Source: Cyclina sinensis (Eukaryota; Mollusca; Bivalvia; Venerida; Veneridae). From it: a DNA stretch of 64,000 bases. The stretch lies in assembly GCA_012932295.1 (NCBI GenBank), contig JAAONU010000001.1:39914780-39978779 (forward strand), read 5' to 3'. The position numbers and the translations under genes are program-made. Below the pieces are notes generated by a model. It saw only the letters and a list, made by a program, of their open reading frames with translations. It made no database searches and was not told the DNA's origin. This document shows, in pieces, positions 38,426-50,553 of the stretch (its first letter is position 1; every line of letters starts with the position of its first letter).

Positions 38426-39240
38426 AGGGATGGGAACGAATACTAATTGTCATATTCGAATATATTCGAATAATCGTTTTTTTTAAAGTTCAGACAGTTA
38501 CCCGTATTTTGGTATCCGGACATTGGTACCGTTTTATCACCTGTACGTTGCCGGGGGAAACAGCTATGTATTATCAAAAAAGGCGTAGAAATGGCTTGTT
38601 TTATGGAAGTTTTTAAACTTATTAAGTGATTGGCAATACATAATATATTTCGTTCATTAAAACCGCGTAAAAAAAAGTCCAAACACGAGAGGGGTGCATT
38701 TTTTTCTATACAGCTTATTTCAATATTGTTAAGCGATGATCAAACATAAAGCAAAGATGATTTTTTTTAAATATACATATAAGATGAAAATATTTGAGCT
38801 ATTCTACTGATTGGGCAACTAAAAAGTAATATCAATAGAATTATAAGCGGACTGGTTGTTCGTTTTCGTAAAACATGACGTTAATCCTTGAATATTGTGA
38901 GACAAACAACTTCTAAAATTTGTAAAATAAACGGGCGCCAATTAAAATGAGCAATAGATTAAAAGATATCAGAATAACGCTTGTGGCAAACTGTTAATCC
39001 GTAACGATTGCCCCTGCCAATTGTGCATAGCAATTTTATTGTTAATTGGATCATTCTGACACGCTATAAAGAAACACAATACTAAACAGATTGGGGTTTT
39101 TGCATTATCAGAATGTTTACATTTATAAAAATCAACGATGCTTTATTTGAAAAAAAAATCATTTTAGAATATTCGAATTAGATTTTCAGATTCGAATAGT
39201 CGGTGGATTTTCGAATATTCGAACATTCGTTCCCATCCCT
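38426..39240. mobile_element. hAT-like non-autonomous transposon (815 bp)
   Basis: There are exact 16-bp terminal inverted repeats: 'agggatgggaacgaat' at 38426-38441 and its reverse complement at 39225-39240. Sub-terminal 'attcgaatattcgaa' motifs lie at both ends. The matching place in copy A (about 27885) has no such sequence. TIRs of the (C/T)AGGGATGGGAACGAAT kind are usual for hAT elements, but I could not confirm an 8-bp target duplication because the left flank is an (AT)n tract. No transposase is encoded. Confidence 0.75.
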
Positions 39241-40396
39241 ATATCGCCTCTATTACTTATAATACATGAAAAGGAACAGTTTAAGGATAACAAAAAGATT
39301 GTTTTTGATAGCGGAATATTACAGCAGATGTCACAAACTTAATCAGCACGTTTCAGGGAGGAGACATTAAAACTGGGCTTCATACCACTCATTTAGACAA
39401 AAATTAAAGATTAGTTTATTTTTGTCATTATAATAAACAGACTCTTATTTGTTAAGAGCAATTTCTGTAACAGTATCTCGTGATTACGAGATCGTGCTTT
39501 TAAACTAATTGATTTTACAGATTCTTTTGGTCTAAAACGGTTGTACACTTTGTTTGCTATTACCATGTTTCCGCTATCAATGTACACTTAATGCGCAAGC
39601 TAATGCTGAGATGAGATACACAACAAGTGTCAATTAGAAAGGTTTTGAATAGCCTTTAAATGGCCATTACAAAAACTCTTAATGAAAGCTGTTTTATCGA
39701 TCCAGACATGTTGAGTTATCTTGAACTGAGTAAATTAATCACATCTGGTTCCACTTCAACCACTGTGCTATTCCTACAGTACCCTTTTTGACAGATAACG
39801 GAAATAAGTTTTGTAAAATATGTGTAGTAACTGATTTTTTTACCTACAAAAAACCAAACCGTTTTCAATGTTATATACAGTCTCTAACCCTATAGAATGA
39901 AATGCGGGCTACGGGAGCAGCAGTAGGACACCCGAGTGTTTTCACTTGATTTATTGATATATTTATCTTCCATCCAATCGAATAAAACTGGGGAATTGTA
40001 TGAGGTTAAAAAGAGCGACACTAATGTTGATTTTATACATTTCAAGTTACCTGGTTTTAAGATGATGCTGCCTGCTTTTTAACGTTCTATTGAATCTGTT
40101 AATCACATTAGAAGCAATCTCTAGAATTTTGTGCACATCTTAACCTTTGAAAGTGAGATGTGAAATTATTTTAGGGCTCGGTGAATCACATTAAAATAAA
40201 ACAGGAACTTCATGCTTCAGTGGCTTATCTCTTGCACTGAGAGAAAATTGAATAAGCGCCCTTTGTGTCAAAACAATAATACCTTGAGCGTTTTAATACA
40301 CTAATCATGTCTTCATTTTTTTCTAAGTTGAATTCCTATTTTCTGTATTTGTTCAACGTAACATGCTATACAATATGTCGCCTATAAACCTAAAGC

Positions 40397-40560
40397 TTCC
40401 TTGTAGAATTGCAACTTTTTAACAAAATAGTTACTTCTTAGTTCATTTTTATACAATATTATTTGGGCCCAAAATGACCATAGTTGTCGACGGGCCATAA
40501 AACTCCATTCATTCTATTCTATTCTATTCTATTCTATTCTATTCTATTCCTTGTAGAATT
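40397..40560 (+). mobile_element. Short 5'-truncated retroposon with (ATTCT)n tail
   Basis: The 136-bp insert (40411-40546) is flanked by the direct repeat 'ttccttgtagaatt' (40397-40410 and 40547-40560). Copy A has a single related copy of the site (29140-29153). The insert ends with 'gacgggccataaaactc' and about nine ATTCT units (about 40506-40546). A long target duplication plus a short-repeat tail is the mark of target-primed reverse transcription by a LINE or its SINE partner. The ORF at 40484-40684 is an artefact of the tail. Confidence 0.75.
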
Positions 40561-40850
40561 CTTAGATTATTTTGTACCGACCATTAGCATAACATGTGAA
40601 TTCAAAAAAGTCTGGTCATGTACTCCTTACATCATTTTTTTGGAATATCTTCATTTTATTTTATCTTATGTTTGTCTAAGCTAAATTGTATTTTTATCTT
40701 ATCAGTGTCTTATATCTATATGCTAAACCATCTTTCATTGTCAGTGCAAAATGATTAATTTTCTATGATATAGAAATCAATAAACGTCCGGATGACCTCA
40801 TTTACATGTATGAGCGTATCTTTATCTTTCTAGGTCGTATAGGTTTTCAG

Positions 40851-43800
40851 ATAAATCGCCTTGTCTTGTGTGTAAAGAAGTGAGCAGTCGCAAAGAAGAA
40901 GTAAATACATTGAAAGCTATCCAATAGGAATATTTCATTGCACTAAAGTAATTTGTCTTTTGTACGTCACATATTCTAGCTTTCTAGTTTAAATAAAACA
41001 TTTAACCTGTTTTGTCATCTTTTCAAGGTAATGTTGTTTAAGGCGAGTCAGAAAAAGTAACAATGTATTTTTCATATTTATAAGAATACAAATTTATGAA
41101 TCAAAGTGATTTTAATAATGAATAAAAGTTATTTCGTATTTCCGCAATCACTTATTACTGCCCTAAGTATAATCTGACAAAAAAGTATTTTGCCCAAAAA
41201 TTTTAGAAGTCATTTAAATCATGTAGGTTTATTAAACATGATGTATGTAAAGTTAAATCCAGTTTTCTAAACAATAACTGAAAGGCATGAGTGATGATTC
41301 TAGTATTAAACTGCAGATATGTGAGTTATTGCATACGCAGGAAATCCTCTGGTTTAAATTCAAGTAACTCTAGCAGTAAATTAGGTGTATATATATTAAT
41401 TTGCAAAATTATATTCAATCATATTCAATAAAAAAAGGTTATTGACTGTACTGAAATGATTATTCGTTCTTCCCGTGCAAAGATAAATATTGTGCCCCTT
41501 AAGTGGTGTAAAACTCGTAAAACTCCGCGGGAAGAACACGTACATACATCTCACTACAAAGGCAATAATTTAAATGTATTTCATTGAAAATAAAAGTCTT
41601 CTTTTTGTAAAGATCCCAACTTTCACAGACTTGGGTTGTACATGTATTGCAAAATTCATTTTTTAACAATAAAACTACTACGGAGTTCAATGCGACTTTT
41701 TATAGGGAAACCGCTGTGCTCTATAAAACTTCCATATGATTTCTCAGAGCACAAGTTGCAGATATAATCATCCCTATCAGCAAGCTAAACATAAAGTTTG
41801 CTCGCTATAGTTGCAGCTTGTCATTTATTGATTAATACATTGACAAGTTCCGTTGCAAATGGACTATTACCACAATTACATGAAAAAGACATTGCAATGT
41901 TTGATGTTTGATGCCATCCAAAGTTATTATCCCAGTTCCAGAATCGCATCATTTTAACGATAACCGATAGCTTGCAGAATTGACGCTTTATCTGCGTCCC
42001 TGTCATAACTGAAATGACAAAAAAACATAGATGACATCTTTTTCAGGGACTTGCGATTCATTTTGAAAATAATGCCCTGGCGTACTTTCCATAGTTTGTT
42101 TGCTCACACGAGCGGTTTAGTGATAATTATATTTATCGTGTTACCGTATTAGATATTTCAGAAATTAAATGAGTAAAACAATACGAAGGAAAACATTAAA
42201 GAGAAATATTTTCTCGAATCTTGCAAATTCGGATTATATATTAACTTTCACAACCTGAAGAAATAAAATATAAGACGTATTTTTCAACATTTTAGACAGC
42301 GGAGAAAAAGTAAATGGATATGATTTTTCTTCAGCGAATTTGCGTCTTGGTTCCTTAGCATGAAATCAGAGGACGATAAAAGGTTATTATCGTTTAACTT
42401 TGTAAAGAGTACAGAATGGTAAACGGGAACCAATGAAAAAAAATGATTTTGTAAAAACTATGACAAATTGTTTTGTAATCTTTTGTTTTCAGAATTTATC
42501 TTCCTGTTATTTGTACAGAAGCTGTGCAAAGTTTCTGTCAATTATATTCTGAGATCTCTCAGACGAATTGATATAAACACAATTATAGTCTGGTAATTGG
42601 CAATTATCATGATTTTGCTTTTAACGATGAATACTTACAGTGTTTTGAAGATGCATTAAAAGTGCCAGTGAGGTGTATTTAAATTGACTTTTAATGATGC
42701 TTTTAAAACATTGGAAGGCTCTTGAACCTATCCAGACAGACTATTTTTCTAAAAAAAATACAGACACATGCGTCTTTCTAATGATATAAATGAAAGTCGC
42801 TTCTTTTCCTTTTAAATAAAAACCAATCAAATCAGAGTAGTATATTCAAGAAAGAGAAACTGACAGTGGTCTTATTAGTACAAAGTATTCTTCCTATTAA
42901 AATTTAAAAAAGTAGTATAATTATATATGAAATGTATATGCAATACCACGAATAAAAAGATATCTAGTTTTAACAGTTGAGAAAAATATAAAATGAATGT
43001 ACAAGCAATATGCAAATCTTTTAAAATGAAAAAAAGACATCAAGTGTAAAGTTTTAATACGATATCAGTCTGAAATGAACTTCAAAGTTGTCCATATATG
43101 ATTACTGTAATTGATAGTATCCGTTATTCAGATTGACTCTTTAGGTCTTTTTTCAAGATGCCAACATTTTTAAATGAATATTACGAGTGCATGTAATATC
43201 TGCAACAAAGGCAGTGACAACATTTCAAATAATCGATACATAAAAAACTCTTTCTCTATCAATGTTAAGATGTGCTGAAATCACTGAATTAATGAATCAA
43301 AAATATTGTTGCCTGGTAACAGCATGATTAATAAGCATATCTGACGTTTTACCGTAACCTAGTTGTATTTTTATAAATTTTTATAATCTTCCATAAATAT
43401 ATCTCAATTTCAACTTTTTGAAATGCTGGTCGTTTTTTAAACTGTTTTCTTTTTTCCAAAAATGCTTTTGCTTGAACATTTATCCATATCTGATGAGAGC
43501 TTTCCAAATATGTTATGAAAAACTGACAAAACATTTGTGCTAGCATATCATGTAAAGCACAGCTTTGAGATGAAATGTTCAAAAGGCACAGGCTCTTATA
43601 TAGATAATGGTATTCATGCCCTAAACTTTATGTATTATACTCTCAGAGGCATTTATTTTATGATACATTGGTTGTAAAAACATTTGAAAAGTAGTTTTCG
43701 TTCCCGCGTAAAACATCTCACCTGCTATAAAGAAAGACAATGAGACACTAGCTATTTTATTTCAAGCGTAAAATATCATTCGTCTTATAGTATTCATTAT

Positions 43801-44390
43801 AAAACTGGGCCATGAAACAGAACAGGATTTGAGGTTCAAGAGAGATTCGTTGTAAAATATCAGAATGCCATATTAAGCATTAAATATATATCTGAATTTA
43901 GTATTGCACTAAGCAAGTCCAATGAGAATTTACCAACAATTCTTGTCAAGCAAGTTTTTCAGTAACTAACTATGCATTTATGAAAAAAAGCTGTTCTATT
44001 TCATCGGATGTAAATATTTGTTGTAAAGAGCTGATATCAGATTATTTTCTTTCACCGATTTTCTTGACTACATCAGTAAAAGAGAAGCAATGTTTCAGTC
44101 CACAGTTTTTATTCATATAATAAATAAAAAATATTTAATACTATACGGTTCCGGACAAATAAACTGGCCAATTTTCACTTCATAAATAACAATAAATGAA
44201 GTTGACAAGACGCGTTATGCACTCCCTTTCTCTGGCGGGTCTGCAGTGTTCTCAGTAGCTTTATTGTGTTGAATTGTTGCTTTAAGGTATAAAATAATTA
44301 AGGTTTAAAATATTAAGTATAAAATCAATTTTACTCATCATCAAATATAAATATTTATGGATCTATACTTAAAGGTATACGTCACCAACT
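40851..44390. other. Non-coding AT-rich DNA
   Basis: No gene, RNA or repeat structure that I can support. Short ORFs at 41499-41690, 41821-42006 and 43349-43582 have no recognisable motif. Confidence 0.4.
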
Positions 44391-44429
44391 TTGTGTATGA
44401 CTAACAATTCTACCAGGGAAAACTGTGAA

Positions 44430-44600
44430 ACTTTTGCATAATACACATTGTATGTTGTGTATTCTGACATGAGAGTTCATTGATGCTAAATGGATCAGAA
44501 GCTGAAAGGAAATATGTCTTGACATTAATAACAATTATGTCAGATATGATAAACACAAATAAACAAGTTAAACCTGTTCCTTCCTTCTTTTTTGAGCAGG
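44430..44600. repeat. Third, diverged relative of part of the A/B duplication
   Basis: The sequence 'tgttgtgtattctgacat', then 'gtcttgacattaataacaat' and 'caagttaaacctgttcc', lines up in order with copy A (about 25030-25160) and copy B (about 35970-36105). The match fades on both sides. The small ORF at 44480-44671 overlaps it but has no counterpart in A or B. Confidence 0.6.
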
Positions 44601-46500
44601 TGGAAAAGGTAAATGGCGATCAGAGAAGCTTTTTCTGTTTCAAAAGCATTTTTTGTAAAGCAGTTGAGTAATTCATGTTCAAAGGTATAATAAGTTTGAC
44701 GTTACAAAAAATGTACAGGTTTTTTCATCATTTTGTATGCTAAATACGCCTAAGATCTAGACATCGCCTAAACTGGCACACTTTAAGAAACAGTTTTCCA
44801 CAGCGACCTTGCTCGCTTTACTATGTGCCGAAGTTGTAACTTACACTTAAGCCATTTAAGACATTTTTATAAAGATATTTCACAGCGAAAGTGAAGTTTT
44901 TTTTTCTGACATTATTTTCATGTACAGGGTATCCCAGAATATATGTACACTTAACAAATGCTGATAATTGTCAAAAATGGTTCAATATAGACAAATATGG
45001 TTTCTCATTAAAGGTAATACGTGTACAATTCTGCTCATTACTAGCATAGCCTCATGCGACGTCACGGTAACGTTTGATGAAAGTCCAATTTCTCAATTTT
45101 AGAAATCAAAGGACCATTACTCAAGAGTTTTCGGAGCTATCAGGTTTAACGTGACACACGCTAAGTTCAAACAATTCAATCGAACTGTTGCATTTCAACC
45201 AACATTTGAAACTCAAGACAAAACAGATAAAACGTAACGTTCATTTGACAGTAGAAACGTTAAATTTTAACAAAGTGTTTCACGGCCTACTTTTTTCTTG
45301 CTTCTTATCATCATGTAACGATTGTTTTTCGTTCCCAATTAATTTGACAGGATTCTCTTGTGATTCACATCTGTATGCCCATCACTGAGCATGTTTGCCG
45401 AATAAATTTTATTGATATTTCTGAATAATCTCTAGAACATAAATATTAAAAGTTAAAACATTGTATGTTTTCTCTCAGTGATTTCTAGAACACTTGGCTC
45501 TGTAATTCTCATTTAATCGAGTGACTTAAGGATTAAGAATTAAAAGGTAACCACGATATGTACAGTGTACGTAGGTATAAACTTATCTGTTTTGTTATTA
45601 CAGGTTCATGCCTAGAGGGTTCTGAGCGGGACCAGCTGTCAGTGTTTCCTTCAAGGCTATTGGGAATCTGAAAAAGTCAACTCGCTTTTTTTCCTTTCAC
45701 GTTTTATTACATCTTAGATTCTTCTTTTTGACATAAAGTATTAACAAACCGGGCCGAAAAGGTAACATGCATACATACCAATACGACATATAACAAAGAA
45801 GTTCAAAAATTGTAACATTTAATGATTACAAACCGTTCTGTTGCTTCAGATTAATATACAATGCTGAAATCCTGCGAATATGCTTACAGGTTCCCGAAGG
45901 ATAGGCTTCAGTATTCAGCAATGAATTCTGTCTGACGTATAAATCTGTTTTTTTTTCTGAAGAATTCCCTAGAACAATGAACTTAACGACTTTGTGCTAA
46001 CAGTAAGAAGTACTTGTAGATTTGGACATTGATGCCAAAGAACATATTTAATTAGTTGATATTTATAGTTTTATATATGGATATCGAAACATGACATATG
46101 ATAGAATTTGCCATCAATGTCCTAGTTAAGAACAAAAGTGTCAGTGTGTAGCTTAAATAAGGTGATTTTCAGCTTGTAACAATATAAATTCAAATTTCAT
46201 CAATCATTTTCAAAAGAACCGTTTTAATAATGCTAAGGGCGTGAAACTGAAAGAAAATATCTATATTTTATTTTAGTTTCAGCGCTTTAAGATAAAACAC
46301 AGTCTCGAGAGGCAAAGCAAATCTAAAACCTGTCGTAATTTGTGTGAAAAGTAATTTCGAGTGGCAAAACCTACGGCTTTTACGCTGCTCTTTGAGTGAT
46401 GTATATGCTGTTAATCATCATAATTTTGGATCTTCTCTTCACAAATCTCTTGCAATAGAATTAAGATACAAATTTCGACAGGTTACGCAGCTTGACTTCT
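44601..46500. other. Non-coding AT-rich DNA with a possible transposon end
   Basis: The sequence 'cagggtatcccagaatatat' near 44932 resembles the terminal sequence of some DNA transposons (compare CAGGGTGTCCCA-type ends), but I found no partner end. Nothing else is supported. Confidence 0.3.
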
Positions 46501-46524
46501 TGGTTGAGTGGTTTGGCTAAAGTG

Positions 46525-47060
46525 TGAAAATAAATAGAGAATAATAGTTAAGTGTCTTAATATGAGAAAGTTTATCTGGCAAGGCGTAGGAATTTATCGG
46601 GTGAGCCGAAGGCGAACCTGATAAATACCGCAGCCGAGCCGGATAAACTTTCTCATTTAAGACACTAACCTATTATTCTATTTATCCTGTCACATCTGGC
46701 ATTTGTCAATAAATTACTATGATATTGAAAACCTATCTTTAAAGTGTTTCAAATGTCAAGGTTATCCGTCAGGTGAACATATACACAAAAAATAGTTCCA
46801 AAATTTCGATATTTTTTTCCTTAAATGACCATGCTATATTATAAGATCTAGATATTGAAATATTTAATTTTTATTCAAGTAGTCTCTGTTTGTAATAACA
46901 ACCATTTAATCACTTCCTTCTGATTATTTATAATATTGTTTATAAACGCAAAACTAGTCCATGACGTCACCAGTGATGACGTAGCATGTGCCGTATAAAG
47001 CAAAATTTATACGACCCCCCTTTATCGGGTCGGATATGAAATAATTGACAGGATAAAGTG
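46525..47060. mobile_element. Foldback / MITE-like element with nested inverted repeats
   Basis: Two arms of about 50 bp, 46529-46580 and 46635-46685, are near-perfect inverted copies; each has 'aataatag', 'gtgtctta' and 'gagaaagtttat(c/t)(c/t)ggc' in mirrored order. A second inverted pair, 'tttatcctgtca' at 46681-46692 and 'tgacaggataaa' at 47047-47058, encloses the right half. That half also contains a 'tgacgtcaccagtgatgacg' segment (about 46961-46980) and a 'atacgacccccctttatcgg' segment. The structure fits a foldback DNA element. No ORF is present. Confidence 0.7.
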
Positions 47061-49311
47061 TTTAACATAGTCATTTAATTTATATAGAATATTTGTCATT
47101 AATGTGTTTGACAGATTATATTATAGTTGTAGCATTAAAAGTTAGGTAAGCATAAAATGCAAACGATTTCAAATTTCTACGAAGAGTTCTTAGAACAGTT
47201 TTGATTTAAATCAACTTTAATGTACAGCATATTATAGCTTTAAATTAGGAATTACTTAACTGTGTCAATTCGGCAAAATTTTTATAAGTCAGTCGATTAA
47301 ACATCTAGTCATGAATATTTTAATAATCTGAAAGAAGGGAGACAATAGAGAAAGTAAGACTTGGAAATTCATCACAGAGTTATGAATATAAGCTCAGTTT
47401 AACCCGAAAACTTAATAAATAGTTTGAACTACAAGTTACATTTACATACATCTCAGTGCAGCATGATTATTTTTAGCAAGCTTATAGATGTACGAAAACA
47501 GTGCTTATATAATCTTACATCCATGCTGCTTAGAATGTAAAATGCTTCAAACCTTAGAGTTTATACTAATGATAAAATTTCTACGGTTAACAAGAATAGT
47601 ATTTTCATAACTTACAGTCTAATTTACCTACTAAAGAACTTTCTTTCATTATGACTACAGTGTAAAATTTCTGTTAAAGAAATCAGCTTGCATACACTGA
47701 AGGAACAATGTTTAAAAGTTTTTGTTTTTTTGTTGTTTTTTGTTGTTTGTTTTTGTTTATATATTTATATACATATACATATTTAAGTGGGGGGGGGGGG
47801 GGGGGGGGGGGTAATACCGAAAAATCTACCGAAAGTGACCTACTGATTTATAATTTGTATGTTTCTCTTTGGCCTACCAATTCTCACATATTTTCATTGC
47901 AAATATAAGTTTATTTTGGAGTTTAGCAGATTAGAAAATATAGTTGGTAAACGCTTGACAAAAAATGATTAAAATAGACATTTTTAATTACACTACAACA
48001 TGGAGCTTACAGCGATAAAAAGTTATTTAGGATACAGTCGTGTAATATGACAATGAATATAGACTTATATTTTTGCATGACGAAAGTGGATCTCAACTTT
48101 TATAAATAGTTGAGATTATAATATTAAACAGTACAACAAATATAAATATATATTAAAGTATAAAACATATAAAGCTGAATCACTCCATTAGTTAAGACAA
48201 ATTTATTCCTAAAGTATTTAGAGTATTTTAAGAGTATTTATACTTACTGAATTATGGAAAATCAAAAGAAAATGAAAATGATCATCAAACAAAACATTTT
48301 TCCTCTTCTCATTCCTAATAGTTATGTGATGATTTTTTCTAGTGAGATGAATTCTGTTAACATGATTCTAAATTTTATTAATAATTCTGATATTTACAAA
48401 ATGGAAGTTAAAATGAATTTTAGAAATTGCCAGCAAAATATATGGCATTACTGTTGTAACATTTACTTTTCACAAAAATTAATTTTACTCTTTGTTTAAC
48501 TTACTTAACAATTAAACCATTTAAAAATTCTCGTCTTGACTTAGACAAATTTCATTGCGATAAAGTACCTGTATATCCTTATCTCATCCTCTGTTCGTCC
48601 TGTAAAAAATACATTATTCTAACATAATATCATGTGACTGTGATACTTTCAATCTATAACTAATTACAGAAACAACTCTGTTTTTCGTCCTAATTTACCG
48701 TGTACAAAGTTATCATAAATGTTTCACTCTGTAAATTCCATCCATTATCAAAATTTGTTTCGCTTAATGGGTTGTTATTGATAGTTCGCTCCGAAAGTAA
48801 GTAGAGTATACTGACTGTGATAACCCCATTGGACATTGAATCTGATAACATTGGAGAGACTGCCATCTATAGAATATCTCTCTCAAAGAAGTCTTTTATG
48901 TCTGATGTTAATTACTCTGGTAAATAACTACATATCTGAATTGAAAGCCGCTCTCGAAACAATAGCATTCTCCGGATAGTTTCTTTTCAAGTTTTTCACA
49001 TCCGCATCAAAAAAAAATGTGAATCGAGAGGTCGATCTCTTTTAAAAATAATTACGTTAAAGCTCTTATGAACAATATTGTTTGCTATGTCCAAATTAAA
49101 AAAAAACTAAAATTAAAGGAAATCAAAATGCAACTGTATGGAATTACTCTTTCTCGACTTAAAGTCTTACGTTCGACATGTTTCGTTTAAGTGAAAATGT
49201 ACAAATCATACCAAGTATGAATTTTCCGTATGATGTCTCATTGATTAATGAGTCCTATTAAGTCATGTGTAATGGATGATACAACCCTATCATTCTGCAT
49301 TGTAAACATGG
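47061..49311. other. 3' flank of channel gene 1, duplicated downstream of channel gene 2
   Basis: Non-coding. Several points match the 3' flank of the second channel gene in order: 47488/59450 ('gtacgaaaacagt'), 47590/59520 ('taacaagaata'), 47895/59635 ('ttttcattgcaaatataag' versus 'ttttcaatgcaaagataag'), 48135/61457 ('agcacaacaaatata'-like), 48668/62044 ('cagaaac.actc'). The second paralog's flank is interrupted by a Tc1 element. A G23 homopolymer lies at 47789-47811. Short ORFs (47708-47908, 48254-48499) are not genes. Confidence 0.6.
47789..47811 (+). repeat. G23 homopolymer run
   Basis: Twenty-three consecutive G on the plus strand, following a (TATATACA)-like AT tract. It is absent at the equivalent point downstream of the second channel gene. 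The length is unusual and may also reflect sequencing error. Confidence 0.9.
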
Positions 49312-50553
49312 TCAAATATGTATCGATATAAATGCCGTCAATAAAAGTACGATATTCCATACCAGGGAGAGCCAGAAGCATGCTCTGTCCAGATAACTCG
49401 AAGCAATTTTTCCAACATTTTCATTTTCATTAGCTCTCGACAAAACAGTAGTTTCTGGAATATCGGAATTTAACATCCCATCTTTGTGACTCTTCTTAGG
49501 TTTTCTGAAGGCAAACAAACACTTTATAACTTTTAAATGGTTAATTGTGGCGGAGTGGTATAGTGCTACGCTCCAAATGGTACAAGCAATTGTAAGGACA
49601 CTCCCGATCAGTTGAAGGCCTATATATGTAACAATGATGGGTACACCTTCCGAAGTCTTCGGGAGAGAGCTGTTTATGATTGTGAAGAACACGGCCAGCG
49701 TAAGGAACACAGTATTACTAAGTGATATCCGTTCTCCACTGTCAACCGGAAGCAGAAATGACAACGTGTTAATTGATGTCGTCAACACAACAGGCACTAC
49801 TAAATTCACAATCGTGTACAGCCACCTTCGTTTGATTGTAAATCTGTACTGGATGGTAGTAAAATTGTTTGTGTAGTTATCATATGTTATAGGATATCGT
49901 GTTCGTTCCCAGCTCACGAGATCCCATTCTCCATTCTGCTTATAAAAACGGAGTGGATTTTCCTTTTCTGTATCATAGTTAAAGCTTACAAAATCCAACT
50001 CACTGTCATCGTGTAACCAAGAATTAAACTCAAACTCAATAGCCTGTTTGTCAAAAGGGTATTCATATATATTCAACTGCACACCGACCTCGAAGTTTAA
50101 ATAAGGCCATGCTTCGATTACACCGTTATGATGAACCGTGACCGCTCGTACGTCGTCTGGGTTTACAAATGTAAGCAGTCCTTCATCATTTCCAATATTT
50201 AAATCAGGCAGCCATACTGACTTTGATTCAGTCGAAAACTTGGAAAGGTTTTTAAAATCTGAAATATTCCATCGTAGGTGTTCGTCCGTCCATTGAAGAG
50301 CTAGAATAGTTCTTGCAGTCGCTGTTTTATCCTTCATATCTATATGATCTATTGATACTAAATACATACTTAAATTTACAACAAGTGGTTGATTAAAGTC
50401 GCAAACTGGTAACAGGTGCTTTGAATATCCATCAAAAACTCTCGCTATAAAAGCTCCATTTGTATTTGAAATATGTCCAGAGGACGAAGCAGCACATATC
50501 CATTGTTGGTTAATTGTTAACTTTAGTAAAATCACCTTAACTAAAATTGACAT
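49312..50553 (-). CDS. Cys-loop superfamily ligand-gated ion channel subunit, paralog 1 (nicotinic-like)
   Basis: The intronless 413-residue ORF is complete from signal peptide to the fourth membrane segment. Residues 1 to about 22 are a signal peptide. The ligand-binding domain follows to about 244 and contains WLPD (114-117), the YPFD core (165-168) and NSW (177-179). Membrane segments lie at about 246-268 (with VVPVVL), 274-294, 304-328 and 390-411. The pore helix reads GERISLSNTVFLTLAVFF: Glu at -1' and Leu at 9' are those of cation-selective nicotinic-type channels. The M3-M4 loop is short (about 60 residues). There is no vicinal Cys pair, so it is not an alpha-type acetylcholine subunit. 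Unusually, the Cys-loop cysteines are absent: V158 and I172 occupy their places. Possible glycosylation sites are N60-L-S, N96-I-S and N230-F-T. It would form pentameric plasma-membrane channels; the ligand is unknown. Paralog 2 lies 12 kb away on the same strand. Confidence 0.9.
   Translation of the reverse strand: MSILVKVILLKLTINQQWICAASSSGHISNTNGAFIARVFDGYSKHLLPVCDFNQPLVVNLSMYLVSIDHIDMKDKTATARTILALQWTDEHLRWNISDFKNLSKFSTESKSVWLPDLNIGNDEGLLTFVNPDDVRAVTVHHNGVIEAWPYLNFEVGVQLNIYEYPFDKQAIEFEFNSWLHDDSELDFVSFNYDTEKENPLRFYKQNGEWDLVSWERTRYPITYDNYTNNFTTIQYRFTIKRRWLYTIVNLVVPVVLTTSINTLSFLLPVDSGERISLSNTVFLTLAVFFTIINSSLPKTSEGVPIIVTYIGLQLIGSVLTIACTIWSVALYHSATINHLKVIKCLFAFRKPKKSHKDGMLNSDIPETTVLSRANENENVGKIASSYLDRACFWLSLVWNIVLLLTAFISIHI

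Larger units (their letters stand above)
29823..40850. repeat. Segmental tandem duplication, copy B, enlarged by insertions
   Basis: Copy B follows the same order as copy A and is about 3 kb longer. The extra length is mainly a 2.3-kb element (about 31891-34199), an 815-bp inverted-repeat element (38426-39240), a 136-bp retroposon (40411-40546) and a block around 30.2-31.5 kb that contains tRNA-like sequence. No convincing gene is present. ORFs such as 35372-35596 are not preserved in copy A. Confidence 0.85.

Noticed and set aside
44932..44952. 'cagggtatcccagaatatat' as a transposon end
   Set aside because: It resembles known transposon termini, but no inverted partner or target duplication was found, so no element is called.
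47708..47908. 66-codon ORF including a run of glycines
   Set aside because: It is a translation of the G23 homopolymer and AT-rich flanks.
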